From: a virus
Virus record (IMG/VR): IMGVR_UViG_3300031857_016370
Location: 1 to 26,667 of that record
Strand: one strand, 5' to 3'
Length of the DNA: 26,667 nt
Under the pieces are notes generated by a model that saw only the letters and a list, made by a program, of their open reading frames with translations, did not search any database and had not been told where the DNA came from. A program made the translations under genes and the position numbers. How positions within the stretch are numbered: the stretch's first letter is position 1; each line of letters begins with the position of its first letter. Below, piece by piece: positions 21,664 through 26,667 of this stretch.

Positions 21664-22136
21664 TTTGCAAAGAAGACCCCACAATACCGATTTATCTACG
21701 GTTGGACAGTGTGAACCTGGCGGGAAGGCTCCAAGGCTATGGGGGAGGCTACACAAACTTAAATCAGATACCCCAATTATGGATGGAAGGGGTGAGGGGC
21801 CTTAAATGGTTGTAATACAATCCACAAGTTGTAGAAATACTGGACAATTCTACAATACACACTCTTCTTACGAGTGAGACCATCCATGTAACTTTGGGGG
21901 TATGGAGAAGATGTCCTGAGGGTAGCACCTAATCGTTAATTGTAAGGCTTGAGGTCCGAAAGGATATCCAAATCCACAAGCACGATGGTGTAAGAGTAGA
22001 GGTCTTCGGTGGATGGTTACTACGGTCCCACTCTCTTGGGGTATATCCGAAGAAATACTATTGATGGTAAATACTAAAACCAAAGGTCGTCTCGTGAAAT
22101 ACCACACGGACAGGGAAGGCGACCTTTAACTTTTTA
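21664..22136 (+). ncRNA. Large structured non-coding RNA (about 470 nt), unidentified
   Basis: This 470-nt stretch has no plausible gene, is clearly richer in G and C than its surroundings, and is full of complementary segments. Examples: ATGGATGG (21779-21786) pairs with CCATCCAT (21880-21887). Inside it TTGTAGAA/TTCTACAA (21829/21848) and CACTC/GAGTG (21860/21872) form hairpins. TCTTCGG (22003-22009) pairs with CCGAAGA (22047-22053). GTCC-GAAA-GGAT is a GNRA hairpin near 21955. AAAGGTCG (22082-22089) pairs with CGACCTTT (22120-22127), followed by a T-run. It lacks RNase P and tmRNA signatures. Its length and place beside a phage tRNA array recall the ornate GOLLD and ROOL RNAs, but I cannot confirm identity. 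Confidence 0.75.
22082..22135 (+). terminator. 3' stem and T-run closing the structured RNA
   Basis: Perfect 8-bp stem AAAGGTCG / CGACCTTT around a 30-nt loop, followed by AACTTTTT just before the next gene start at 22142. Confidence 0.5.
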
Positions 22137-22141
22137 AACAG

Positions 22142-22663
22142 ATGAAATATAAAATATCAATATTCGGTAAGGGTTCAGAAACTTATGTTTTCCCAATCAG
22201 TGAGGAACAGAAACAAAAGTTTGTGGATATGAATATAGAAAATTCTAGTTTATTGTTAGATGATGTTCTACCTGTTTTAGGTATTGAATATTTGAGTGAT
22301 GGTGATATTTCATTTTTAGGAGCATATGCCGACCCTGAATTATATCAGATACAAGTTGAAAATGAGAGTGGTGAGGTTATTTGGGAAAGTTCAGAGTCAT
22401 TTTACCCTGATGATAATGATTTCCAATGTGTTTATGATGATGACAACTTCCTTTTAGTTGAAGACTATTGTAAAGGTACTTTCTTTACCTATGAGTTAGA
22501 GTTAGATGAAGATTTTAATCATGGACTTATTAACTTAATTGTGAAAGAAATTGGTGAGAAAGTTGAGTTATTAACAGGAATTACCTACAATGGTAATGAT
22601 ATTGAAGAAAATAAAGATTTTGGTGATACTTGGAGTAAAGGGATTTATTACCATTTAGTATAA
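22142..22663 (+). CDS. Acidic hypothetical protein
   Basis: A 173-residue acidic protein with a beta-rich start (MKYKISIFGKGSETYVFPIS) and strands such as YQIQVENESGEVIWESSESF and NFLLVEDYCKGTFFTYELEL, followed by an alpha/beta end (NLIVKEIGEKVELLTGITY). No family recognised. It starts seven bases after the T-run of the structured RNA and ends 11 nt before tRNA-Phe, so it may share a transcript with the tRNAs. Confidence 0.65.
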   Translation: MKYKISIFGKGSETYVFPISEEQKQKFVDMNIENSSLLLDDVLPVLGIEYLSDGDISFLGAYADPELYQIQVENESGEVIWESSESFYPDDNDFQCVYDDDNFLLVEDYCKGTFFTYELELDEDFNHGLINLIVKEIGEKVELLTGITYNGNDIEENKDFGDTWSKGIYYHLV

Positions 22664-22674
22664 CCTTATTATAT

Positions 22675-22748
22675 GAAGAAGTAGCTCAGAAGGTAGAGCA
22701 TAGGTTTGAAACACCTTGTGCCACGTGGTTCGAATCCCGTCTTCTTCA
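22675..22748 (+). tRNA. tRNA-Phe (GAA), irregular copy
   Basis: 74 nt. Acceptor GAAGAAG/CTTCTTC with discriminator A; D-arm GCTCAGAAGGTAGAGC; anticodon loop TTGAAAC read as GAA on a four-pair AGGT/ACCT stem with a T-T mismatch below. The T-arm needs a bulged T (ACG-T-GG / CCCGT). A second, regular tRNA-Phe (GAA) is at 25249. CCA is not encoded. The assignment could be affected by these irregularities. Confidence 0.75.
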
Positions 22749-22753
22749 CAAAT

Positions 22754-22838
22754 GGTTGGATGGTGGAATAGGTAGACACGCAAGACTTAAAATCTTGTGG
22801 ACATTGTGTCCGTGCGGGTTCGATTCCCGCTCCGACTA
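22754..22838 (+). tRNA. tRNA-Leu (TAA)
   Basis: 85 nt, class II with a long variable arm (GTGGACATTGTGTCCGT). Acceptor GGTTGGA/TCCGACT, anticodon loop CTTAAAA (TAA), T-loop TTCGATT. CCA is not encoded. Confidence 0.93.
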
Positions 22839-22847
22839 CTAAATTTA

Positions 22848-22921
22848 GCGCCCTTAGCTCATTAGGTTAGAGCAGCTGACTCATAATCAGCGGGTGACAG
22901 GTTCGATTCCTGTAGGGCGCA
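22848..22921 (+). tRNA. tRNA with CAT anticodon (Met or Ile2)
   Basis: 74 nt. Acceptor GCGCCCT/AGGGCGC with discriminator A, D-arm AGCTCATTAGGTTAGAGC, anticodon loop CTCATAA, T-loop TTCGATT. It lacks the initiator features (mismatched first pair, three G-C pairs in the anticodon stem). CAT may be elongator Met, or Ile if the C34 is modified to lysidine; the CCTTAGCTCA and GACTCATAATC segments resemble Ile2, but this is not decisive. Confidence 0.9.
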
Positions 22922-22943
22922 CTAAAAAAAATAAATAAATTTT

Positions 22944-22972
22944 TTGTAATTCAAATTATTTGATTATCTTTG
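22944..22972 (+). promoter_or_regulatory. Bacteroidota-type promoter for the DUF932 gene
   Basis: TTG at 22944-22946, an 18-nt spacer and TATCTTTG at 22965-22972; the gene starts at 22995. Confidence 0.7.
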
Positions 22973-22994
22973 TACTCACAAAACAATAAACACT

Positions 22995-23741
22995 ATGAAC
23001 ATACAAGATTTAAAAACAACAGTACCAGCACTTTTCCAAACAGAAAAACTTTCAAAATTGTCTGACCGTTACACAATGGTTCCAACCATTGAAGTAGTTG
23101 ACAAATTTATCCAAAATGGATGGGAAGTAAGTACAGCTAAACAAGTGGGTAAGGGTTTATTCGGTAAACACCAAGTACGTCTTCGTAATTCAGAATTACC
23201 ACAAGTTGGAGATTCATTACTTGAGGCGGTAATCACTAACTCACACAACGGGACATCAACCCTTCAAATCGGAGCAGGATTGTATCGTTTAGTATGTTCA
23301 AATGGTTTGACAGTTCCTGTATCAACCTTTGGGGATATGAGACAGTCTCACTTGAACTTGAGTATGAACGATGTTGAGATGATTACCGAGCAGTTTGTAT
23401 TGAACACTCCAAAAATTCAAAAGTCAGTTGACCGTATGATGGAAGTGAGAATGGATACTGAAAAAAAGGTTGACTTCGTATCTAAAGCGGTGGGTATCCG
23501 TTGGAAAAACACCGAAGATATCTCAACTTTGACTTTGGAGACAATCATCAACCCACTTCGTGACGGTGATGAGGATGATAACCTATGGAATACCTTCAAT
23601 ATCGTTCAAGAGAAGTTAATTCGTGGGGGATTCATCAAACAACAAGGTCGTAATGTTCGTACTGTAAAGGGTATTCAATCCTTAAACATGGATAACATGA
23701 TTAACACCAAACTTTGGGAACTTGCTGAAACATACGTTTAA
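22995..23741 (+). CDS. DUF932 family phage/plasmid protein
   Basis: A 248-residue protein with the DUF932 pattern: YTMVPTIEVVDKFIQNGWEV near the N-terminus, HQVRLRN, then the diagnostic GAGLYRLVCSNGLTVPV (about 93-109) and HLNLS. DUF932 proteins are common on phages and plasmids, without a firmly established role; some lie near recombination or anti-restriction genes. It is an isolated unit with its own TAnnTTTG promoter. Base composition is less AT-rich than the neighbours, with codon use nearer to dnaK, suggesting strong expression. Confidence 0.85.
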   Translation: MNIQDLKTTVPALFQTEKLSKLSDRYTMVPTIEVVDKFIQNGWEVSTAKQVGKGLFGKHQVRLRNSELPQVGDSLLEAVITNSHNGTSTLQIGAGLYRLVCSNGLTVPVSTFGDMRQSHLNLSMNDVEMITEQFVLNTPKIQKSVDRMMEVRMDTEKKVDFVSKAVGIRWKNTEDISTLTLETIINPLRDGDEDDNLWNTFNIVQEKLIRGGFIKQQGRNVRTVKGIQSLNMDNMINTKLWELAETYV

Positions 23742-23747
23742 AAAAAC

Positions 23748-23777
23748 TTGACATAACCGAAATTTATATTACTTTTG
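23748..23777 (+). promoter_or_regulatory. Bacteroidota-type promoter for the 37-codon leader
   Basis: TTG at 23748-23750, a 19-nt spacer and TACTTTTG at 23770-23777; the small ORF starts at 23807. Confidence 0.65.
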
Positions 23778-23806
23778 TAAAACAATCATATATTTAATTA
23801 GAAACA

Positions 23807-23920
23807 ATGAAACAGAACTCAACACATAACGTAAGTAATCTCCCGACAAACGTGGGCCAATCATGGTTTACGATTAAGGGGCAGGATTGCCGTAAGTTCA
23901 GGGTTCTTAATAAGATGTAA
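23807..23920 (+). CDS. 37-residue small protein or leader peptide
   Basis: A short ORF preceded by a good TAnnTTTG promoter and an A-rich leader. The peptide starts MKQNSTHNVSNLPTNVGQSW and ends with a basic CRKFRVLNKM. It is far less AT-biased than the surrounding non-coding DNA. Its 3' end contains the first copy (23894-23905) of a 12-base sequence that recurs in the terminator downstream, so translation could affect folding of the transcript. It may be a real small protein or a regulatory leader peptide for the tRNA array that begins about 100 nt later. Confidence 0.55.
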   Translation: MKQNSTHNVSNLPTNVGQSWFTIKGQDCRKFRVLNKM

Positions 23921-23943
23921 TTGTATCATCAAATATATAAGGA

Positions 23944-23978
23944 AACCCTGGACTACAAAAAGTTCAGGGTTTTTTTTT
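23944..23978 (+). terminator. Terminator with a possible alternative (antiterminator) partner
   Basis: AACCCTGGAC (23944-23953) pairs with GTTCAGGGTT (23962-23971), and eight T follow. The identical 12-mer AAGTTCAGGGTT also occurs at 23894-23905 inside the small ORF and could capture the same AACCCTGGAC, preventing the terminator. Confidence 0.75.
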
Positions 23979-24017
23979 GGTGTTACAAATAATGTTCTTT
24001 GACATATTGGGAAAAAT

Positions 24018-24089
24018 GGTGATGTAGCTCAGAGGTGGAGCATCTGACTGTTAATCAGAGGGTCGGGATTTCGAAATTCCCCATCACCG
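24018..24089 (+). tRNA. tRNA-Asn (GTT)
   Basis: 72 nt. Acceptor GGTGATG/CATCACC with discriminator G, D-arm GCTCAGAGGTGGAGC, anticodon loop CTGTTAA, T-loop TTCGAAA. CCA is not encoded. First tRNA of the second array segment. Confidence 0.92.
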
Positions 24090-24099
24090 CAATTTTAAT

Positions 24100-24174
24100 G
24101 ACTTCGTAGCTCAGCTGGTTTAGAGCACCTCACTTTTAATGAGGGAGTCGTGGGTTCGAGTCCCACCGGAGTCA
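24100..24174 (+). tRNA. tRNA-Lys (TTT)
   Basis: 75 nt. Acceptor GACTTCG/CGGAGTC (one G-T pair) with discriminator A, anticodon loop CTTTTAA on CCTCA/TGAGG, T-loop TTCGAGT. CCA is not encoded. Confidence 0.93.
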
Positions 24175-24181
24175 CTTATAC

Positions 24182-24261
24182 ACGTCAGTGGCAGAATGGT
24201 TATGCAACGGTCTCCAAAACCGTGAACATGTTCTATGGGGGTTCGAGTCCTTCCTGGCGTG
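24182..24261 (+). tRNA. tRNA-Trp (CCA) with an enlarged variable arm
   Basis: 80 nt. Acceptor ACGTCAG/CTGGCGT with discriminator G. The anticodon arm ACGGT-CTCCAAA-ACCGT is that of a Trp tRNA (CCA). The variable region is about 13 nt and contains a GAAC-AT-GTTC hairpin, as in class II tRNAs, and the D-stem is only GCA/TGC. T-loop TTCGAGT. Trp tRNAs are normally class I with a short variable loop, so the shape is unusual. Confidence 0.82.
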
Positions 24262-24267
24262 CAACAA

Positions 24268-24338
24268 GCCTCTATAGTTAAAAGGTATAACGATTGATTT
24301 GTAATCAATTGTTCTTGGTTCGATTCCGAGTAGAGGCT
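24268..24338 (+). tRNA. tRNA-Thr (TGT)
   Basis: 71 nt. Acceptor GCCTCTA/TAGAGGC with discriminator T, D-arm GTTAAAAGGTATAAC, anticodon loop TTTGTAA, T-loop TTCGATT. CCA is not encoded. Confidence 0.9.
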
Positions 24339-24344
24339 CTAACA

Positions 24345-24421
24345 TTCTCACGTAGCTCAGTTGGCTTAGAGCATTTGACTGATATTCAAAAGGTCGTTGG
24401 TTCGATTCCAACCGTGAGAAC
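24345..24421 (+). tRNA. tRNA-Ile (GAT)
   Basis: 77 nt. Acceptor TTCTCAC/GTGAGAA, D-arm GCTCAGTTGGCTTAGAGC, anticodon loop CTGATAT, T-loop TTCGATT. CCA is not encoded; the base at 73 is C, unusual for Ile. Confidence 0.88.
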
Positions 24422-24427
24422 TTAATT

Positions 24428-24502
<75 letters not shown>

Positions 24503-24601
24503 CTATAACTTTTTAGTTCAGTTAATAATACTTAAATTCAAATTAGGTAAATTAATTTTTTTTTATTAGATTTGTAATATTATTGATTTAAAAAAACAAA
24601 T

Positions 24602-25210
24602 ATGGAATGGTTTGATAATCAAATATTCATCTCAATGGTTAAAAATAATTTACCCAGATTATTTAAAAAGGCTGAAATTGAAAGTATGAGAGGGGGTAAG
24701 ATAGGTATGGAAGTTGGGGTGTTAAGGGAGCGTATTTTGATTGCGTTATTACTTAAATCATTTGGGGAGGAAAATGTGAAATTTGATTTTTCATCAACTG
24801 ACAACTCAAAAGACACTCAAGTATTTGATGATATTCTATCAATTAAAACTTTTATGAATAATGGGTATGGTGGTGTAAAAGTTTTTTGGGCATCTGATAA
24901 TAAAACAGTAAAAAATGCCGTTGATAACTACATTCCACAAAACCACATTTTAATTTCCAATATTAATTGGGGTACAAAAAATGGAGGATTGTATTTGATT
25001 AGTTTAAACACACAATTAAAAATTTTTAATACTATTGGTGTTGAAAATTATCTAAAAATAAATAATGGTAATAATAGAGGTATATCAATTCAAACAGAAG
25101 TATTGAAAACTTTATTATCTCACCAAGAAACAAAACATATTACTGTTGATTGGGTTGAACCTAACCTCAATTATAACATATATGAAAGATGGATAAACGA
25201 AATGAACTAA
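24602..25210 (+). CDS. ThaI-type restriction endonuclease, orphan
   Basis: A 202-residue protein recognised as the ThaI restriction-endonuclease type. ThaI cuts CGCG; the specificity of this protein is not known. The N-terminal block PRLFKKAEIESMRGGKIGME, then VGVLRERILIALLLKSFGEE, is the family hallmark. DDILSIKTF (76-84) supplies the acidic residue and Lys82 of a PD-(D/E)xK nuclease centre. The later INWGTKNGGLYLISL and a C-terminal LLSHQETKHITVDW also fit. No methyltransferase lies in the window, so it is an orphan here. It sits inside the tRNA array between tRNA-Pro and tRNA-Phe, behind a weak TAGATTTG box (24567-24574). Possible roles are attack on host or competitor DNA, or selfish mobility. 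Confidence 0.78.
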   Translation: MEWFDNQIFISMVKNNLPRLFKKAEIESMRGGKIGMEVGVLRERILIALLLKSFGEENVKFDFSSTDNSKDTQVFDDILSIKTFMNNGYGGVKVFWASDNKTVKNAVDNYIPQNHILISNINWGTKNGGLYLISLNTQLKIFNTIGVENYLKINNGNNRGISIQTEVLKTLLSHQETKHITVDWVEPNLNYNIYERWINEMN

Positions 25211-25248
25211 AATATCTATAAACTATATGTTTATTCCAATAGTTTAAT

Positions 25249-25321
25249 GGTACCATAGCTCAGTTGGTAGAGCAAAGGACTGAAAATCCTTGTGTCGGTG
25301 GTTCGAATCCACCTGGTACCA
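25249..25321 (+). tRNA. tRNA-Phe (GAA)
   Basis: 73 nt. Acceptor GGTACCA/TGGTACC with discriminator A, D-arm GCTCAGTTGGTAGAGC, anticodon loop CTGAAAA on AGGA/TCCT, T-loop TTCGAAT. Regular in every arm, unlike the copy at 22675. Confidence 0.94.
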
Positions 25322-25476
25322 CGAGGTCCTGAATTAACAGGACAACCCTCACCTCCGATATGGCAGTCGGTCCGTTAATCCGACGAAGATGGGGTTTTTA
25401 AAAAGTGTCTCGGTACGCTCTGACGAAAGTCAACGACGAGGTCTCGGTGGACAGAAGGCCTCTGATTCCACCCAAA
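25322..25476 (+). ncRNA. Structured spacer RNA (about 150 nt) inside the tRNA array
   Basis: No gene fits here, and the stretch is GC-richer than the genome average. Hairpins seen: GTCCTG-AATTAA-CAGGAC (25326-25343); GTCGG-TCCGTTAAT-CCGAC (25366-25384); TGAC-GAAA-GTCA with a GNRA loop (25421-25432); and GGTGG/CCACC (25446-25472) enclosing CAGA/TCTG. The loops of the first two hairpins contain ATTAA and TTAAT and could form a kissing pair. A GGGGTTTTT at 25392-25400 may be a weak internal terminator. Not a tRNA, and no known RNA family recognised. Confidence 0.6.
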
Positions 25477-25478
25477 CT

Positions 25479-25551
25479 GCAGGTGTCGTATAATGGCTTA
25501 TTACTTTAGTCTTCCAAACTGAAGATGCGAGTTCGATTCTCGCCACCTGCT
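25479..25551 (+). tRNA. tRNA-Gly (TCC)
   Basis: 73 nt. Acceptor GCAGGTG/CACCTGC with discriminator T, anticodon loop CTTCCAA (TCC), T-loop TTCGATT. CCA is not encoded. Confidence 0.92.
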
Positions 25552-25560
25552 CAATTTTTT

Positions 25561-25634
25561 GGGACATTAGTAGAGTTGGTCACAATGCCACCCTGTCACG
25601 GTGGAGGTCACGGGTTCGAATCCCGTATGTCCCG
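25561..25634 (+). tRNA. tRNA-Asp (GTC)
   Basis: 74 nt. Acceptor GGGACAT/ATGTCCC with discriminator G, anticodon loop CTGTCAC on CCACC/GGTGG, T-loop TTCGAAT. CCA follows directly (25635-25637), unlike almost all other tRNAs here. Confidence 0.93.
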
Positions 25635-25651
25635 CCAAAGAGGAATAACTT

Positions 25652-25691
25652 GCGTAGGTGCCTCAGGGGACTGCAGCCCCACTACGCTCCA
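25652..25691 (+). ncRNA. tRNA-like minihelix ending in TCCA
   Basis: GCGTAG (25652-25657) pairs with CTACGC (25682-25687). Inside, GGGG/CCCC (25666-25669/25677-25680) closes a 7-base loop ACTGCAG. TCCA follows the outer stem as the discriminator and CCA tail of a tRNA would. Between tRNA-Asp and tRNA-Gln. It has no T-arm or normal D-arm, so it is not a standard tRNA; the TGCA loop and T73 recall tRNA-Cys. It may be a degenerate tRNA-Cys or a processing or charging mimic. Confidence 0.5.
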
Positions 25692-25694
25692 TAT

Positions 25695-25765
25695 TGTCCT
25701 GTAGTGAAATGGCATCACACAACATTTTGGATGTTGTATTTCTGGTTCGAGTCCAGACGGGATAA
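25695..25765 (+). tRNA. tRNA-Gln (TTG)
   Basis: 71 nt. Acceptor TGTCCTG/CGGGATA with discriminator A, a U1-A72 first pair as usual in Gln tRNAs, anticodon loop TTTTGGA (TTG) on CAACA/TGTTG, T-loop TTCGAGT. Last tRNA of the array. Confidence 0.92.
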
Positions 25766-25772
25766 CTATTTT

Positions 25773-25803
25773 TTGTTTTATTAATAAATTTACCTTACAT
25801 TTG
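25773..25803 (+). promoter_or_regulatory. Bacteroidota-type promoter for the 25808 operon
   Basis: TTG at 25773-25775, a 20-nt spacer and TACATTTG at 25796-25803. The ATG at 25808 follows after four bases, so the mRNA is nearly leaderless. Confidence 0.7.
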
Positions 25804-25807
25804 TCCT

Positions 25808-26242
25808 ATGAAAAAAGAATTTGTTACATACGAAATTGCTTTGGAACTCAAAGAACTTGGATTTAATGAACCTTGTTTTGGCAGATATGACGGAAGAGGT
25901 AAAAACAAAGGTAAAATTTGGTATGAAATGCCAAATTCAGGACAAGATTCTATTGCTATTGGAGATGTATTATCACCACTCTACCAACAGGTATTCAGAT
26001 GGTTTGAAGAGAAGTATTCATACTTTGTGGATGTTAAAACTGACACCACACCGAATGAGATTTTGGGATTTGATTATTATATCAAGAGTTGGAAGTTTGC
26101 ACCAAAATATTTTAATTTCTTCAAAGAAAAGGGGGAAGGTAACATTAAGGTTATCAAGATAATGATTGAGATGGTGAAGAAAGAGAAACAAAAGGAAGCT
26201 CTTATTGAGTTGATGGATAATGATAAAGATTTAGATAAATAA
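25808..26242 (+). CDS. Conserved phage/mobile-element hypothetical (PLYQQ-FRWF type)
   Basis: A 144-residue protein with a pattern I recognise from Bacteroidota phages and mobile elements: TYEIALELKELGFNEPCFGR near the N-terminus, then IGDVLSPLYQQVFRWFEEKY and a C-terminal charged helix. The conserved PLYQQxFRWF block is typical; the function has not been established. It overlaps nothing but is followed one base later by the next gene, so the two form an operon from the TACATTTG promoter. Confidence 0.75.
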   Translation: MKKEFVTYEIALELKELGFNEPCFGRYDGRGKNKGKIWYEMPNSGQDSIAIGDVLSPLYQQVFRWFEEKYSYFVDVKTDTTPNEILGFDYYIKSWKFAPKYFNFFKEKGEGNIKVIKIMIEMVKKEKQKEALIELMDNDKDLDK

Positions 26243-26243
26243 T

Positions 26244-26549
26244 ATGACACAGAAACAACAAGATGCAATTGATAACATAATGGACTACTTCAAGTTTGAA
26301 CAAGTCCGAAAAGTAATGGAAGTGTTGAATTGGGAGTGGGCGGCTTCTGACGAAGGTATTCCAACTGTTCCTGAATTGAGACAAGAAGCGAGACGATTAT
26401 TAAAGATGGCGTTTGAAGAGAAAACAGACGTATCAACAGGTGGGTTCCACGTAAGATATGAATCGGACGCTGATGGTTGCGAGTTTATTCAATTAATCTT
26501 TGCGGTTGAAGAATGGTACGAAGATGTGGAAAAAGATTTATCAGAATAA
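26244..26549 (+). CDS. Conserved phage-type hypothetical
   Basis: A 101-residue acidic, mainly helical protein. Recognisable blocks are KVMEVLNWEWA, IPTVPELRQEARRLLKMAFE and STGGFHVRYESD, ending in FAVEEWYEDV. Similar proteins occur in many Bacteroidota phages, with no known role. Second gene of the operon that starts at 25808. Confidence 0.75.
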   Translation: MTQKQQDAIDNIMDYFKFEQVRKVMEVLNWEWAASDEGIPTVPELRQEARRLLKMAFEEKTDVSTGGFHVRYESDADGCEFIQLIFAVEEWYEDVEKDLSE

Positions 26550-26556
26550 GAAAAAT

Positions 26557-26619
26557 ATGGCATCAGGCATTGTAATTGGAATCTTCATAGGATGGTTAAT
26601 ATGGGGAAGAGAAGAATAA
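26557..26619 (+). CDS. 20-residue hydrophobic microprotein (possible)
   Basis: An ORF of 20 codons, MASGIVIGIFIGWLIWGREE, seven bases after the preceding stop. It is a single membrane span with a charged C-terminus, and the A-rich leader fits local starts. So short an ORF can occur by chance, but its amphipathic ends and position in the operon make it worth recording. Confidence 0.4.
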   Translation: MASGIVIGIFIGWLIWGREE

Positions 26620-26627
26620 AAAAAGAT

Positions 26628-26658
26628 TTGGTAGATTGAAAAACTTACCATATCTTTG
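26628..26658 (+). promoter_or_regulatory. Bacteroidota-type promoter reading out of the window
   Basis: TTG at 26628-26630, a 20-nt spacer and TATCTTTG at 26651-26658. It should drive the next feature beyond 26667, which is not visible. Confidence 0.6.
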
Positions 26659-26667
26659 TCGGAGTCA

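Noticed and set aside
21950-21985. GTCCGAAAGGATATCC as a possible group I intron core
   Set aside because: No P7/P3 pairing partners and no interrupted gene around it; better explained as a GNRA hairpin of the large RNA.
21868-22107. Minus-strand ORF inside the gene-free 21.7-22.1 kb region
   Set aside because: Its codons follow from RNA stems in the structured RNA; there is no start context and no protein-like composition.
24120-24411. Minus-strand ORFs opposite the tRNA array
   Set aside because: They are antisense to several well-formed tRNAs and contain the tell-tale peptides read from T-arms (for example GTRTHD, ESNQRPFEY).
25415-25450. CTGACGA followed by structured sequence, recalling a hammerhead ribozyme
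   Set aside because: CUGANGA is present by chance, but the required downstream GAAA with stem II and the cleavage triplet are absent; the GAAA seen is the loop of TGAC/GTCA.

Overview
The window reads as part of a large, AT-rich, tailed-phage genome whose host is probably a member of the Bacteroidota. The phage assignment rests on dense short genes with ATGA overlaps, a 14-gene tRNA array (mostly without encoded CCA) mixed with structured non-coding RNA, many small proteins of types seen mainly in phages (DUF932, DUF4314-like, RARHNC/ASRHQC-type C-termini), and a set of proteins carrying an (L/I)-x-E peptide like the T4 prohead-protease site. The host assignment rests on repeated TTG-N18-20-TAnnTTTG promoters (the Bacteroidota housekeeping sigma consensus), A-rich leaders without Shine-Dalgarno sequences, a lipoprotein signal, and Bacteroidota-like DnaK and HNH proteins. 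No terminase, capsid, tail or polymerase gene is present, so the phage family cannot be fixed.

Layout. (1) 28-2990, plus strand: a compact signalling operon of a membrane sensor histidine kinase, a stand-alone receiver domain, and two membrane/coiled-coil proteins, closed by a bidirectional terminator. (2) 3043-7002: a class II aminoacyl-tRNA-synthetase-like protein resembling archaeal-type asparagine synthetase (minus), a full-length DnaK, two small genes and a HAD-like phosphatase. Two opposed terminator hairpins lie between the synthetase-like gene and dnaK. (3) 7015-19263: an accessory or virion-associated block on both strands. At least eight products begin with a short leader ending in I/L-T/S-E, including a polyphosphate kinase 2, two large membrane proteins with nearly identical leaders (one with a C-terminal peptidoglycan-binding-like domain), and a cysteine-rich protein. 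A zincin-like protease carries the motif internally. A hot-dog thioesterase, a cupin-like protein and a lipoprotein are also here. Many starts are preceded by TATTTATA or TATTTATT on the coding strand. (4) 19364-26667: an HNH nuclease (minus), then a region with host-type TAnnTTTG promoters holding a tRNA-Arg, an archaemetzincin-type protease, small acidic proteins, a gene-free structured RNA of about 470 nt, a DUF932 protein, a possible attenuator, and tRNA genes interrupted by a ThaI-type restriction endonuclease and a second structured RNA of about 150 nt.

How it may fit together (inference): region 4 looks early-expressed and supports translation (tRNAs, structured RNAs) and defence or competition (orphan nuclease, HNH). 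Region 3 looks like a set of proteins packed into the prohead and trimmed by the maturation protease, with its own promoter-like motif. Regions 1 and 2 hold host-derived functions (signal transduction, chaperone, asparagine or aminoacyl chemistry) that are rare in phages. All functions are read by eye from sequence motifs; no database search was run.
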